Below are positions 54,326 through 61,932 of a DNA stretch of 64,000 nt, piece after piece. A model generated the notes under the pieces. That model made no database searches and was not told where the DNA came from. It saw nothing but the letters and a program-made list of their open reading frames with translations. The translations under genes and the position numbers were made by a program. The stretch lies in contig NZ_CP031093.1 in the NCBI RefSeq assembly GCF_004851605.1, positions 3,162,692 to 3,226,691 on the forward strand. Direction: 5' to 3'. Position 1 is the first letter of the stretch. The number at the start of each line of letters is the position of its first letter. The stretch is from Hydrocarboniclastica marina (lineage in GTDB: Bacteria; Pseudomonadota; Gammaproteobacteria; Pseudomonadales; Oleiphilaceae).

Positions 54326-55108
54326 TCAGCCGCGCCGCTGACTTCTGACATCGTGGTCGCGTCTTTCACTACCGCCGAAATAGCGCCCGTCATCGGTGAT
54401 AAAAGCCCATACATCCGGACGATCCCGACGGATCCCCTCAAGCACCGCCGCGGCTTCATCAAACACGGGTTTGCGTCGGCCATGGTAGTTAACAATATGG
54501 CCGACGTGCTTGAAGCGGATGCCGAACCGTTGCAACAGCCGCAGCAACGCTGGCTCCATCACCGCCATCCAGTGAGTAATGCCGTGCAGGTCAGACAGCC
54601 GGACGATCGCTGCAAACAACCCCAGGGTGATATAAGGCAGGTTCCGGTGACCATCTGCCTGGTCGATGTAGCGGATGCGATCGCTGGCGCCGGAGGGTGT
54701 ATCCAACTCACCGAGACGACGCCGGAACTCCCGGCTGACCGCAAAGCGTGACAGTTCCGCCACCTGCGCTCGCGGGGTGCTGCGTAGAACGTGCCGACCC
54801 GCTGGGGTCAGTGCCTCAAGGCATGCTCCCTCCATGGGGAAAGGCGCCCGCTCGTGGGGTGAACGGGACATGACCAGGCGTACTCCAGCGATGGCCTTGC
54901 CGGTCCGGGTATGGCGCACCAGCCCGTGCACCGAGTGACGATCGAATTCGTCATGCTCACGCTTGTCGGGAAAGCACTGGGCGTTTTCGAACTCGCGGTC
55001 CAGACAATAGACGTCGTAGCGCAGTTCATAGGCTTCCTCAACCTGCCGAGGGCTTTCCGCCATCTCGACATCAAACGACTTATAGAAAGAGTTACTGACT
55101 TCGTTCAT
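54326..55108 (-). CDS. PEP-CTERM/exosortase system-associated acyltransferase
   Basis: This 260-residue protein matches the N-acyl amino acid synthase-like acyltransferase linked to exosortase systems (TIGR03694). Visible parts are AYELRYDVYCLDREFE near residue 25, a GVRLVMS region near residue 75, VAELSRFAVSREFRRR near residue 117 and GITHWMAVMEPALLRLLQRFG near residue 187. The family resembles autoinducer synthases in fold. It lies 4.8 kb from the PEP-CTERM gene on the same strand, so the two are probably parts of one sorting system encoded in pieces. Confidence 0.87.
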   Translation of the reverse strand: MNEVSNSFYKSFDVEMAESPRQVEEAYELRYDVYCLDREFENAQCFPDKREHDEFDRHSVHGLVRHTRTGKAIAGVRLVMSRSPHERAPFPMEGACLEALTPAGRHVLRSTPRAQVAELSRFAVSREFRRRLGELDTPSGASDRIRYIDQADGHRNLPYITLGLFAAIVRLSDLHGITHWMAVMEPALLRLLQRFGIRFKHVGHIVNYHGRRKPVFDEAAAVLEGIRRDRPDVWAFITDDGRYFGGSERRDHDVRSQRRG

Positions 55109-55348
55109 ACCGGGTGACTCAGCCTAAACAGGTGAAACAGTGTAAGGGGCCGTAGCGAAAATCTCAGACTGCAGCGGAAGAGGACTTTCGGACATTTTTG
55201 AATGCGCTCCGTCCAAGCTTAGTCCCCCGGCGGGTTCGAGGGGCCGTAAACGCAAAAAATGAATATCTTTTAATCGCTTATGTGTCGCCTTTAGCGATCT
55301 AAACTGCATTGGGTAAATTCCCGAACCGGTGAGCAATAGGCGGTAACA

Positions 55349-55382
55349 ATAAAAAGCCCCGGACGCTAGAGCGAGCCGGGGC
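55349..55382 (-). terminator. Rho-independent terminator of nirK
   Basis: GCCCCGG and CCGGGGC arms with a 13-base loop end in a T run on the minus strand, 34 bases past the nirK stop. Confidence 0.9.
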
Positions 55383-55415
55383 AAGCAAAGTTCAGAAACA
55401 GGTTAAGCGTTGAGT

Positions 55416-56801
55416 CTAGTGGTTTGGGTCAACCGCGCTGTGTGCTTCGAAGACGTCGTGATTCTCGTCCCCGACCACATGCAGAAGCCCTGCGAGTCCT
55501 TTCTCCACCCGAGCCAAGGCATGATCGACCAGGATGTACTTGCCCGGAACCTCAGTCTTGAACTCAACCATTGTGGCGCCACCTGCCGGCACTGTGGTGG
55601 TCTGAACGCTTTGCATTGGCGGTGAAATCAGGTCGCCCTGGTTGTAGACCCGATCGAAGATCTCGCCGATTACGTGGAAGCTGGACGTCGCGTTAGGCCC
55701 ACCCACTCCGAAGAAGATCCTGACGGTTTCGCCGACCTTCGCTTCCATCCGGTGGGTCTTGGTCAAGGCATTCATATTGCCGTTGAAGCTCATGTGCTCC
55801 GGCTTCTCATCCATCATCTTCTCCCGCGAGAACTCATGGTGACCGGTTTCACCGTGACGCTGGGCTGTGTATAGCTCGCCCTGCATGACGTAGAACTCGC
55901 GATCAACCGGCGGCAGACCACCCTCGGGCTCGACCAGAATCATCCCGTACATGCCGTTTGAGATATGCTGGGCAACTGACGGGGTGGCACAGTGATAGAC
56001 GTACAGACCCGGGTTGAGCGCTTTGAACGTGAAGCTCTTGCTGGTTCCCGGCGCCGCCTGTGTGACCGCTGCGCCGCCGCCAGGGCCGGTGACTGCGTGG
56101 AAGTCCACAGAGTGGATCATGGAACTGTCTTTATCATTGGCCATGTCGACAGTGACGGTATCGCCGACCCGCACCCGGATGAACGGACCCGGAACGGTGT
56201 TGTTAAAAGTCCAATACTTGTAGGTAGACCCATCCCCAAGCTGTCCAATGACTTCTGTAGTCTTAAGATTGACCTTGTGGGTCTGCGGTCCGCGTTTTCC
56301 TACCGGGGTACCGACTTCCATGGGGTTCTTGCTGATATCGAGTGCCGTCGACTTTGGCTCGGGCTTGACGTCACCGACGATAATCTTGCCAATCATGCCG
56401 GCAGCGACGTGCCCGGGCAGTGAACAGATGTACTTGAACTCACCGTTCTTGTCAGCGCGAAAAACGACGGTAGTACTGGAGTTTTTTCCGCTGATGTTGT
56501 CGGAATCCACTCCGAACTCTGGCAGCGCCAGGTCATGTATCGCTCCGTCGCCGTTGACCAGGTTGATCTGAACGACTGCACCTTCTTCAACTTTCAGGTC
56601 CGGATTGATCTGGCCTTTGATATCGCCTTTGTCACCGACGAACACGAGACGCCCGTCAGCAATGTCCGTGCGTAGGGTAAAGGTCACATCGGGCCGATAG
56701 GTAACGGCTTCACCATCCGGATGTGCCGCCTGCGCGGGGCCCATTACAACGCTACCGAAAAGTACTGCCGCAATCGCATTCCGCAGGAGTTTGGTTTTCA
56801 T
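55416..56801 (-). CDS. nirK: Copper-containing nitrite reductase with extra cupredoxin domain
   Basis: This 461-residue periplasmic enzyme reduces nitrite to nitric oxide. After the signal peptide (cut near PAQA, residue 25) comes an additional N-terminal cupredoxin domain (about 30-140) with its own CSLPGHVAAGM copper motif. The NirK core follows, with HSVDFHA, YHCATPSVAQHISNGMYGM and SSFHVIGEIFD copper-ligand regions. Length is about 100 residues more than standard NirK. The ATG at 56801 was chosen for the signal peptide and the GAGGT upstream. An FNR-type box lies about 100 bases upstream. Confidence 0.93.
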   Translation of the reverse strand: MKTKLLRNAIAAVLFGSVVMGPAQAAHPDGEAVTYRPDVTFTLRTDIADGRLVFVGDKGDIKGQINPDLKVEEGAVVQINLVNGDGAIHDLALPEFGVDSDNISGKNSSTTVVFRADKNGEFKYICSLPGHVAAGMIGKIIVGDVKPEPKSTALDISKNPMEVGTPVGKRGPQTHKVNLKTTEVIGQLGDGSTYKYWTFNNTVPGPFIRVRVGDTVTVDMANDKDSSMIHSVDFHAVTGPGGGAAVTQAAPGTSKSFTFKALNPGLYVYHCATPSVAQHISNGMYGMILVEPEGGLPPVDREFYVMQGELYTAQRHGETGHHEFSREKMMDEKPEHMSFNGNMNALTKTHRMEAKVGETVRIFFGVGGPNATSSFHVIGEIFDRVYNQGDLISPPMQSVQTTTVPAGGATMVEFKTEVPGKYILVDHALARVEKGLAGLLHVVGDENHDVFEAHSAVDPNH

Positions 56802-56893
56802 CTTGTTTACCTCATGACGCTGACTATGTGCCACCTGGCTCATCCTGGTGATCTTTCATGGGCTCAAGATATAAATTACAGACTGGTTAATAT

Positions 56894-56907
56894 TTGACAT
56901 TCATCAA
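56894..56907 (-). promoter_or_regulatory. FNR/Anr/DNR box upstream of nirK
   Basis: TTGACATTCATCAA matches TTGAT-N4-ATCAA at nine of ten positions. Its centre lies 41.5 bases before a start point near 56859, with TATCTT as -10 at 56866-56871 on the minus strand, the geometry of an FNR class II promoter. Confidence 0.7.
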
Positions 56908-57152
56908 GCGCGGCCCGAAGCGGCAAAGCGCTGGCGTAAAAGGCACACAGAAACCCGGCAATTCACCGGCGTCAACCTCGCATCTCATTGTTTCGTATCC
57001 TAAATTTTGAACAAAAAAACAGACTGCTCCCAATGGGGTACAGCCTGTTCGAAAAGGAGGTACCTACTCTTACCGCTATTTTTCTGTGAGGCAGCGCATC
57101 AATTGCCACGAGAACGATTACTGCTTTAAAGGGGATAAAAACGCGCTCTGGC

Positions 57153-57194
57153 TTGATCCAAGTCAATAGCTTTCGCCGGGGCTGGAGCTAGAGT
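57153..57194 (+). promoter_or_regulatory. FNR/Anr box and -10 of the CcoM-like gene
   Basis: TTGATCCAAGTCAA at 57153-57166 matches the FNR consensus at nine of ten positions. TAGAGT at 57189-57194 fits a -10 element, so the box centre is 41.5 bases before a start point near 57201. Confidence 0.65.
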
Positions 57195-57229
57195 TGTAGA
57201 CAAGACCCCTTTGACCGGAGCACCGACCT

Positions 57230-57367
57230 ATGTACGTTGACACTGTTGTCCTGGCTGGTATCGGCACTGTCGCTTTGATGCTGAGTTTCTTCGGCGGTTT
57301 TGGCTACTTCGTCTACCGCGACTCCCACAAGAAGGCTGGAAAGACCAAGACCCGCCCGCTGGTTTAG
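57230..57367 (+). CDS. ccoM: CcoM-like small subunit of cbb3-type cytochrome oxidase
   Basis: This 45-residue ORF encodes one transmembrane helix (about residues 5-30: VVLAGIGTVALMLSFFGGFG) and a basic tail (RDSHKKAGKTKTR). It resembles CcoM, the small extra subunit of cbb3 oxidase described from Pseudomonas stutzeri, from memory of that family rather than a search. GGAG lies nine bases before the ATG. The FNR/Anr box and -10 upstream fit control under low oxygen. The ccoNOQP genes are not in the window. Too short for many gene finders. Confidence 0.72.
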   Translation: MYVDTVVLAGIGTVALMLSFFGGFGYFVYRDSHKKAGKTKTRPLV

Positions 57368-57830
57368 ATTCCGGCTTTCCAGCTTGATTTGAAAGCGCCT
57401 GCTGTATCACTGCCTGATGGTTGGCCTGACCAGACCCGCCATCAGACCCACCATCAGGCCCATCATCAGACCAGGCCCCACAATGCCAACCATGCCTGTC
57501 GCAGTGCTGGCATCCCCGCAGCGAGAACGTACCCGCCAGGCGAACGCGGCACCCCCACCGAGCTCCAGGGCGTAAAGCGATAACAGTGCAAGCAGCGCCT
57601 GCTGACCCGACGCAATCAGAGCTCACGCATTCCGGTCCTCACGCTAAGGCCATATTGTCCGAACCCTGTCAGAACCGTTGTCCGACACCGCGCGCTGGCA
57701 CTGCGGGGGCCCTGTCTATTAAACTGAGATCCGGTTCGCATGCGCTGACCGGGCCGGATCAACACCGTTCACCGGTCGAAACCCGCTCGCCCAGGCTGCC
57801 TTAAAATCGCCAAGAACGAGACCGAAGCCC
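57368..57830. other. Intergenic region with a possible membrane-protein remnant
   Basis: On the minus strand a frame open from about 57625 to 57407 encodes two hydrophobic stretches (near ALLALLSLYALE and GMVGIVGPGLMMGLMVG) but lacks a normal start codon. The repetitive LMxGLM part comes from short repeats at 57425-57475. It may be a decayed gene. No other gene is seen. Confidence 0.35.
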
Positions 57831-58193
57831 ATGCCCCTACTGCGCGGTTTCCTGACGCTGATGATCTTCCTGCTGTTAGGTGAATCTCTTCGCTTCCTGC
57901 TCGCCTGGCCCATCAGTGGCGGTGTCGGCGGGATGCTGATACTGACCATTTGGCTGGTCGTCACTGGTCGGGTCAGTGATGAACTTGCAGCTGCCAGCCA
58001 GGGCCTGATTTCGGTCCTGATTGTGCTGATCATGCCGGGCGTCGTCGGCGTTTTCTTTCTGGGCGATCGGTTTGACGGGCAGTGGCTGGCAGTCGGGGTA
58101 GCGCTGGTGCTGGGGACCGCACTGAGCGTGCTTACAACCTTCCTGTTAATGATGCGTTTTACACCGAAAGACGGGCAGGACAGTCATGACTGA
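57831..58193 (+). CDS. lrgA: CidA/LrgA family membrane protein
   Basis: This 120-residue inner-membrane protein has four hydrophobic segments and the family pattern FLLLGESLRFLLAWPISGGVGGMLIL near the N-terminus. CidA/LrgA proteins are holin-like and affect murein hydrolase activity, overflow metabolism or carbon export. The stop overlaps the start of lrgB by 8 bases, so the pair is coupled. No LytTR-type regulator gene is adjacent. Confidence 0.92.
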   Translation: MPLLRGFLTLMIFLLLGESLRFLLAWPISGGVGGMLILTIWLVVTGRVSDELAAASQGLISVLIVLIMPGVVGVFFLGDRFDGQWLAVGVALVLGTALSVLTTFLLMMRFTPKDGQDSHD

Positions 58194-58920
58194 AGCGTCT
58201 GCCCTTTTTCACCGACTGCTCGATCACCTGCTCGAATCCCCCCTGCTGGCGGTGGTGCTCACCTTGCTCGCCTATAGCATAGGTATACGTGTGTTTCGGC
58301 GCCTGGGCTCGCCCGCCTGGTGCCCGCCGGTACTGGTCGCGGCCGTTGTGGTGGCGGTCATTCTGTGGTTGTTTTCGATCGAGTATGAGGATTACAGCCG
58401 CGGCTCGACCTGGCTGACCTGGCTGCTGGGGCCCGCGACCGTAGCGCTCGGCGTTCCCCTTTACCAGCAGTTTCATCACATCAGGGCACTCTGGCGGCCC
58501 ATACTGCTGACGCTTCCACCTGCGGCAATACTCGCCGCCGTGTATGCCCTGGTGCTGGCTTCCTGGCTCGGCGCTTCGCCGGAGGTCATGGCATCGCTCG
58601 CGCCCAAATCGGTAACAACGCCGATAGCGGTGGGTATTACTGCGCAGATTGGCGGATCGCTCTCCCTGATGATGGGCGGCCTGCTGATCACCGGCGTGGT
58701 CGCCATCCTGTTCGTGGATCTGATAGCGCCCAGACTGGGCATCAGGGATGAACGCATCATAGGCCTGGTGCTCGGCATAAACGGTCACGCCATTGGTACG
58801 GTCAGGGCCTTCGAGATCAGCGCTACCGCAGGCGCGTTCTCATCCCTGGGCATGGGACTGACCGGGGTTTTTACCGCAGTTTGGCTGCCCATCGCCTGGC
58901 AGATGCTGGGCTTCGTTTAA
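58186..58920 (+). CDS. lrgB: CidB/LrgB family membrane protein
   Basis: This 244-residue inner-membrane protein has six to seven hydrophobic segments and the LrgB signature KSVTTPIAVGITAQIGG near residue 140 and NGHAIGTVRAFE near residue 200. It works with LrgA as the paired component. The gene overlaps lrgA at its start and ends within 4 bases of the convergent RNase Z gene. Confidence 0.93.
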   Translation: MTEASALFHRLLDHLLESPLLAVVLTLLAYSIGIRVFRRLGSPAWCPPVLVAAVVVAVILWLFSIEYEDYSRGSTWLTWLLGPATVALGVPLYQQFHHIRALWRPILLTLPPAAILAAVYALVLASWLGASPEVMASLAPKSVTTPIAVGITAQIGGSLSLMMGGLLITGVVAILFVDLIAPRLGIRDERIIGLVLGINGHAIGTVRAFEISATAGAFSSLGMGLTGVFTAVWLPIAWQMLGFV

Positions 58921-59909
58921 CTGCGGAAAGAACCCGACCCAACCATTGCGGGTGCATTCAGGCTCATGTCCGTGTTGAGGAAATAAGTAGCGAAGTCTTC
59001 AGCCAAGTGCAGATTACCGCGGTAATAGCGCCTGGCCTCCACCGCTATTTCGCTCACCTGCGGGCCACCGGCGCTCATCATCTGGTAGCGGGAACTGAAG
59101 TGGGTCAAGACCAGGTGGGGGAGCCCGACCGACTCGGCAAAGCGGGCCACCAGGGCTGCACTGCTATGCTGGGGCGCAGGCCCTACCCGGTCAGCGACCT
59201 CCTGGGTATAGGTAGCTTCGTGGACCAGCAGCTGTGCCTCGGCACAGGCTTCTCGTAGCAGATCCGGATTATCATTGTCACCACCGACTACCACTCTGCG
59301 GGGCCGTCGCCGGATGGCCGTGTACTCGTCGCTAAGGATCAGCCGTCCATCTTCCAGCGTGACGTTCTCACCCTTCTGTAACCGCCCCCATACTGGCCCG
59401 GCTTCCACGCCACTTTCCTCCAGCCGATCAGTCAGCAGCTGCTTCGGTACGTCGTTCTCGGTGAAGACATAGGCATAACAGGGCACCCGGTGGGAGAGAG
59501 GAACCGTCGTCACCCGCACAGCCTGATCCTCCCACCTGAAACCCAACGCCCCGACGTCGATAAACGCCAGCTCGTAGTCAAGCCTGGTGTCCGAGGCCAA
59601 CAGGACCGCTTCAATCATGGTTTTGATTGGCCCGGGGGCGACGATATAGAGTTTCTCTTTGCGGCCCGCCATGGAAGCGCTCGCGAGCAGCCCCGGCAAG
59701 CCATAGCAATGGTCGCCGTGCACATGGGTTATGAATATTGCCCTTAACCGCACGAGCGAATGGCGGGTGCGCAGTATCTGGTGCTGGGTGCCCTCTCCGC
59801 AATCGATCAGATACCACCCGCGGGAGTTCCCATGCTGCAGCGCCAGCGCGGTCACATTCCTAACCTTGGTCGGGGTCCCGGCAGAAGTACCCAGAAAAGT
59901 GAGATCCAC
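58917..59909 (-). CDS. rnz: Ribonuclease Z
   Basis: This 330-residue metallo-beta-lactamase-fold endonuclease matures tRNA 3' ends. DLTFLGTSAGTPTKVRNV opens the domain, HVHGDHCYGLPGLL carries the zinc motif near residue 60, and LVLTHFSSRY lies near the C-terminus. I chose the GTG at 59909 as start because the family begins there and AAGGG lies upstream; an ATG at 60062 would add 51 unrelated residues and overlap the chemoreceptor gene by 38 bases. Confidence 0.9.
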   Translation of the reverse strand: MDLTFLGTSAGTPTKVRNVTALALQHGNSRGWYLIDCGEGTQHQILRTRHSLVRLRAIFITHVHGDHCYGLPGLLASASMAGRKEKLYIVAPGPIKTMIEAVLLASDTRLDYELAFIDVGALGFRWEDQAVRVTTVPLSHRVPCYAYVFTENDVPKQLLTDRLEESGVEAGPVWGRLQKGENVTLEDGRLILSDEYTAIRRRPRRVVVGGDNDNPDLLREACAEAQLLVHEATYTQEVADRVGPAPQHSSAALVARFAESVGLPHLVLTHFSSRYQMMSAGGPQVSEIAVEARRYYRGNLHLAEDFATYFLNTDMSLNAPAMVGSGSFRS

Positions 59910-60024
59910 GAACTGTGCCCTTACGAAGCGATTTGCGTCTGATTCAGCCTTCCAGCCTACCGCTTTTAATGCCGGCAGGCAGCTGTGCCCCACCCTGGCT
60001 TGCCGAACACAAGGAAAATGATGC

Positions 60025-61608
60025 CTAAGCCACGCGCCCCGTCTTTTCCACGAACCGGTCAATCAGCTGATACAGTTCTTCGGCCATGCCCTCCAGCTCG
60101 GCACTGACAGACGCTGCAGTTCTGGATTCCTCGGTGGTTTCATCGGCCAGATGTGCAATGCGGGTGACCTGCTGGTTTATCTGCTCTGCGACCGCACTCT
60201 GTTGATCCACCGCTGAAGCCATCTGTACCGTTTGGGCAGCGAGTGACGCCATGGTATTGGCGATAGACTGCAGATTCCCTTCGGTTTCGCGAACATGCTC
60301 CAGGCTGTCCTGGGCGACATCCCGGCTGCTCTCCGCAGCGCCCAAGGCCTCATCCACCCGCTTACGGAAGTTGGCAATGATGTCGTGGATCTGCTTGGTC
60401 GCGGCCTGGGTACGGTTGGCCAATTGCCGGACCTCGTCTGCCACTACCGCAAAACCGCGACCTTCCTGCCCCGCGCGCGCGGCTTCAATGGCGGCGTTGA
60501 GGGCCAGCAGATTAGTCTGTTCAGCGATATCGCCGATCAGCCGGGTCGCCGAACCAATCTCTTCTGTCGCCTGACCCAGCCCGGCAACGACGGTACTGAC
60601 GTCCTCGACACTGGTGGCGAGCCGCTCGATAGTCAATCGGCTCTTCGCGGACAGGCCTGCACTTGAACGTACCGCTCCGTTGGCCGCTTCAACGTCATCG
60701 GCGCTGCGACGCAGTGCCTCGTTAACCTCTTGAACCGAAGCGGCCATTTCGTTGATCGCAGACGCTGTCTGCTCAGTTTCACCCCGTTGCTCGGCTATTC
60801 TCTGGGCGCCGGACTGGGCCAGATGATGGCTGTGAGCGGCGCGGGATGTGAGTCGCTCAGCCAGGTCTTCGGTGCGGGTCATCGCCGTTCGCAGGCGTGC
60901 CTCTTCGCTACGGATCATCAGTTCCAGTTGGCGTTCACGTGGGCCGCCGTCGGAGTACATCCGACCGACCAGGTCGTCCTTGAAAGCATCGGGCCTGAGG
61001 CTTAGAAAATGGTCGAGAAGGCCTGCGTGTTTGCGGGCAGCCCACCCACAGGCTGCCAGCGTGCCCATGACCAAAACCGCCAGGGACAGAGCTTTCGGAG
61101 TATCCAACAGGCTCAGGCATGCGCCCAGTAAACCGAGGGCGACTAAGGGTGCGGCGGCACCGAGTCGGGACAATAGTCGGCGTTTCTGGTCCAGTCTGCC
61201 GTCTCCATTCAGTGCACGGTAGATCCGCTCAGCACGCTGAATCTGCTCAGGCGTAGCACTCACCCTTACAGATTCGTGCCCGACAATTTTGCCATTTTCA
61301 ACAATGGGGGTTACGTAGGCGCTGACCCAGTAGAAATCTCCGTTTTTGGCGCGGTTTTTGACAACCCCCATCCATGGACGGCCAGCATTGAGGGTGTCCC
61401 ACATGGCCTTGAATACAGACGCGGGAACATCGGGGTGGCGCACCAGATTATGGGCCTGCCCCTCAAGTTCTTCCCGGGAGTAGCCGCTGATGCGCATGAA
61501 GTCCTCGTTGACGTATCGAATGACGCCTTTGGCCGAGGTAGTTGAGATCAGTAGATCTTTGGCATTCACCGGAACTTCGCGCTGGGTAACAGGGCCAGTC
61601 TTACGCAT
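60025..61608 (-). CDS. Aer-like methyl-accepting chemotaxis protein with PAS domain
   Basis: This 527-residue receptor has an N-terminal PAS domain (about residues 15-120, with [21 protein letters not shown] and [13 protein letters not shown]), two close hydrophobic segments (about 145-185) and a C-terminal MCP signalling domain with the [17 protein letters not shown] tip. The order resembles Aer, which senses redox or energy state through FAD in the PAS domain. There is no periplasmic ligand domain. A 25-codon ORF ends three bases before the start. Confidence 0.94.
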   Translation of the reverse strand: MRKTGPVTQREVPVNAKDLLISTTSAKGVIRYVNEDFMRISGYSREELEGQAHNLVRHPDVPASVFKAMWDTLNAGRPWMGVVKNRAKNGDFYWVSAYVTPIVENGKIVGHESVRVSATPEQIQRAERIYRALNGDGRLDQKRRLLSRLGAAAPLVALGLLGACLSLLDTPKALSLAVLVMGTLAACGWAARKHAGLLDHFLSLRPDAFKDDLVGRMYSDGGPRERQLELMIRSEEARLRTAMTRTEDLAERLTSRAAHSHHLAQSGAQRIAEQRGETEQTASAINEMAASVQEVNEALRRSADDVEAANGAVRSSAGLSAKSRLTIERLATSVEDVSTVVAGLGQATEEIGSATRLIGDIAEQTNLLALNAAIEAARAGQEGRGFAVVADEVRQLANRTQAATKQIHDIIANFRKRVDEALGAAESSRDVAQDSLEHVRETEGNLQSIANTMASLAAQTVQMASAVDQQSAVAEQINQQVTRIAHLADETTEESRTAASVSAELEGMAEELYQLIDRFVEKTGRVA

Positions 61609-61611
61609 GAC

Positions 61612-61689
61612 TTACTCGTTTTCGGGAGCCGAGGCCGGCTCGTTCTGATAGGCAAATACTTCGGGCGCGCGATAGCACCAGGAACCCAT
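61612..61689 (-). CDS. Possible 25-residue peptide upstream of the chemoreceptor
   Basis: This ORF encodes MGSWCYRAPEVFAYQNEP and seven more residues, stops three bases before the MCP start and is preceded by an in-frame stop. The ribosome binding site is weak. It may be a leader peptide or simply chance; no homologue is known to me. Confidence 0.3.
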   Translation of the reverse strand: MGSWCYRAPEVFAYQNEPASAPENE

Positions 61690-61932
61690 ATCGGAGGCTC
61701 ACTTCAGCGCCAGCACAGGAGAGCTTCGGCTGCAGTGAACAGACTTGAACAGGGGTCCTGGAGTCGCGGGCCGTTGAATGATAGACCGTTATAGAAGCAT
61801 TATGCGGCGCAAGCTAATCTTTTACTGTAACGGACTGTTAGCGAGAAGTTTTCCGGATCTTGTCCGGAATCGGCACCCGCGAGTGATCGCTTGAGAAAGC
61901 ACGCGGCCGGCTGGAAATGGCTGGCGTAGGCA

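Noticed and set aside
57228-57626. A 128-codon minus-strand frame over the CcoM-like gene
   Set aside because: Its translation is low-complexity Gly/Ser/Asp/His-rich, while the plus-strand small gene has a membrane helix, a ribosome binding site and a promoter.
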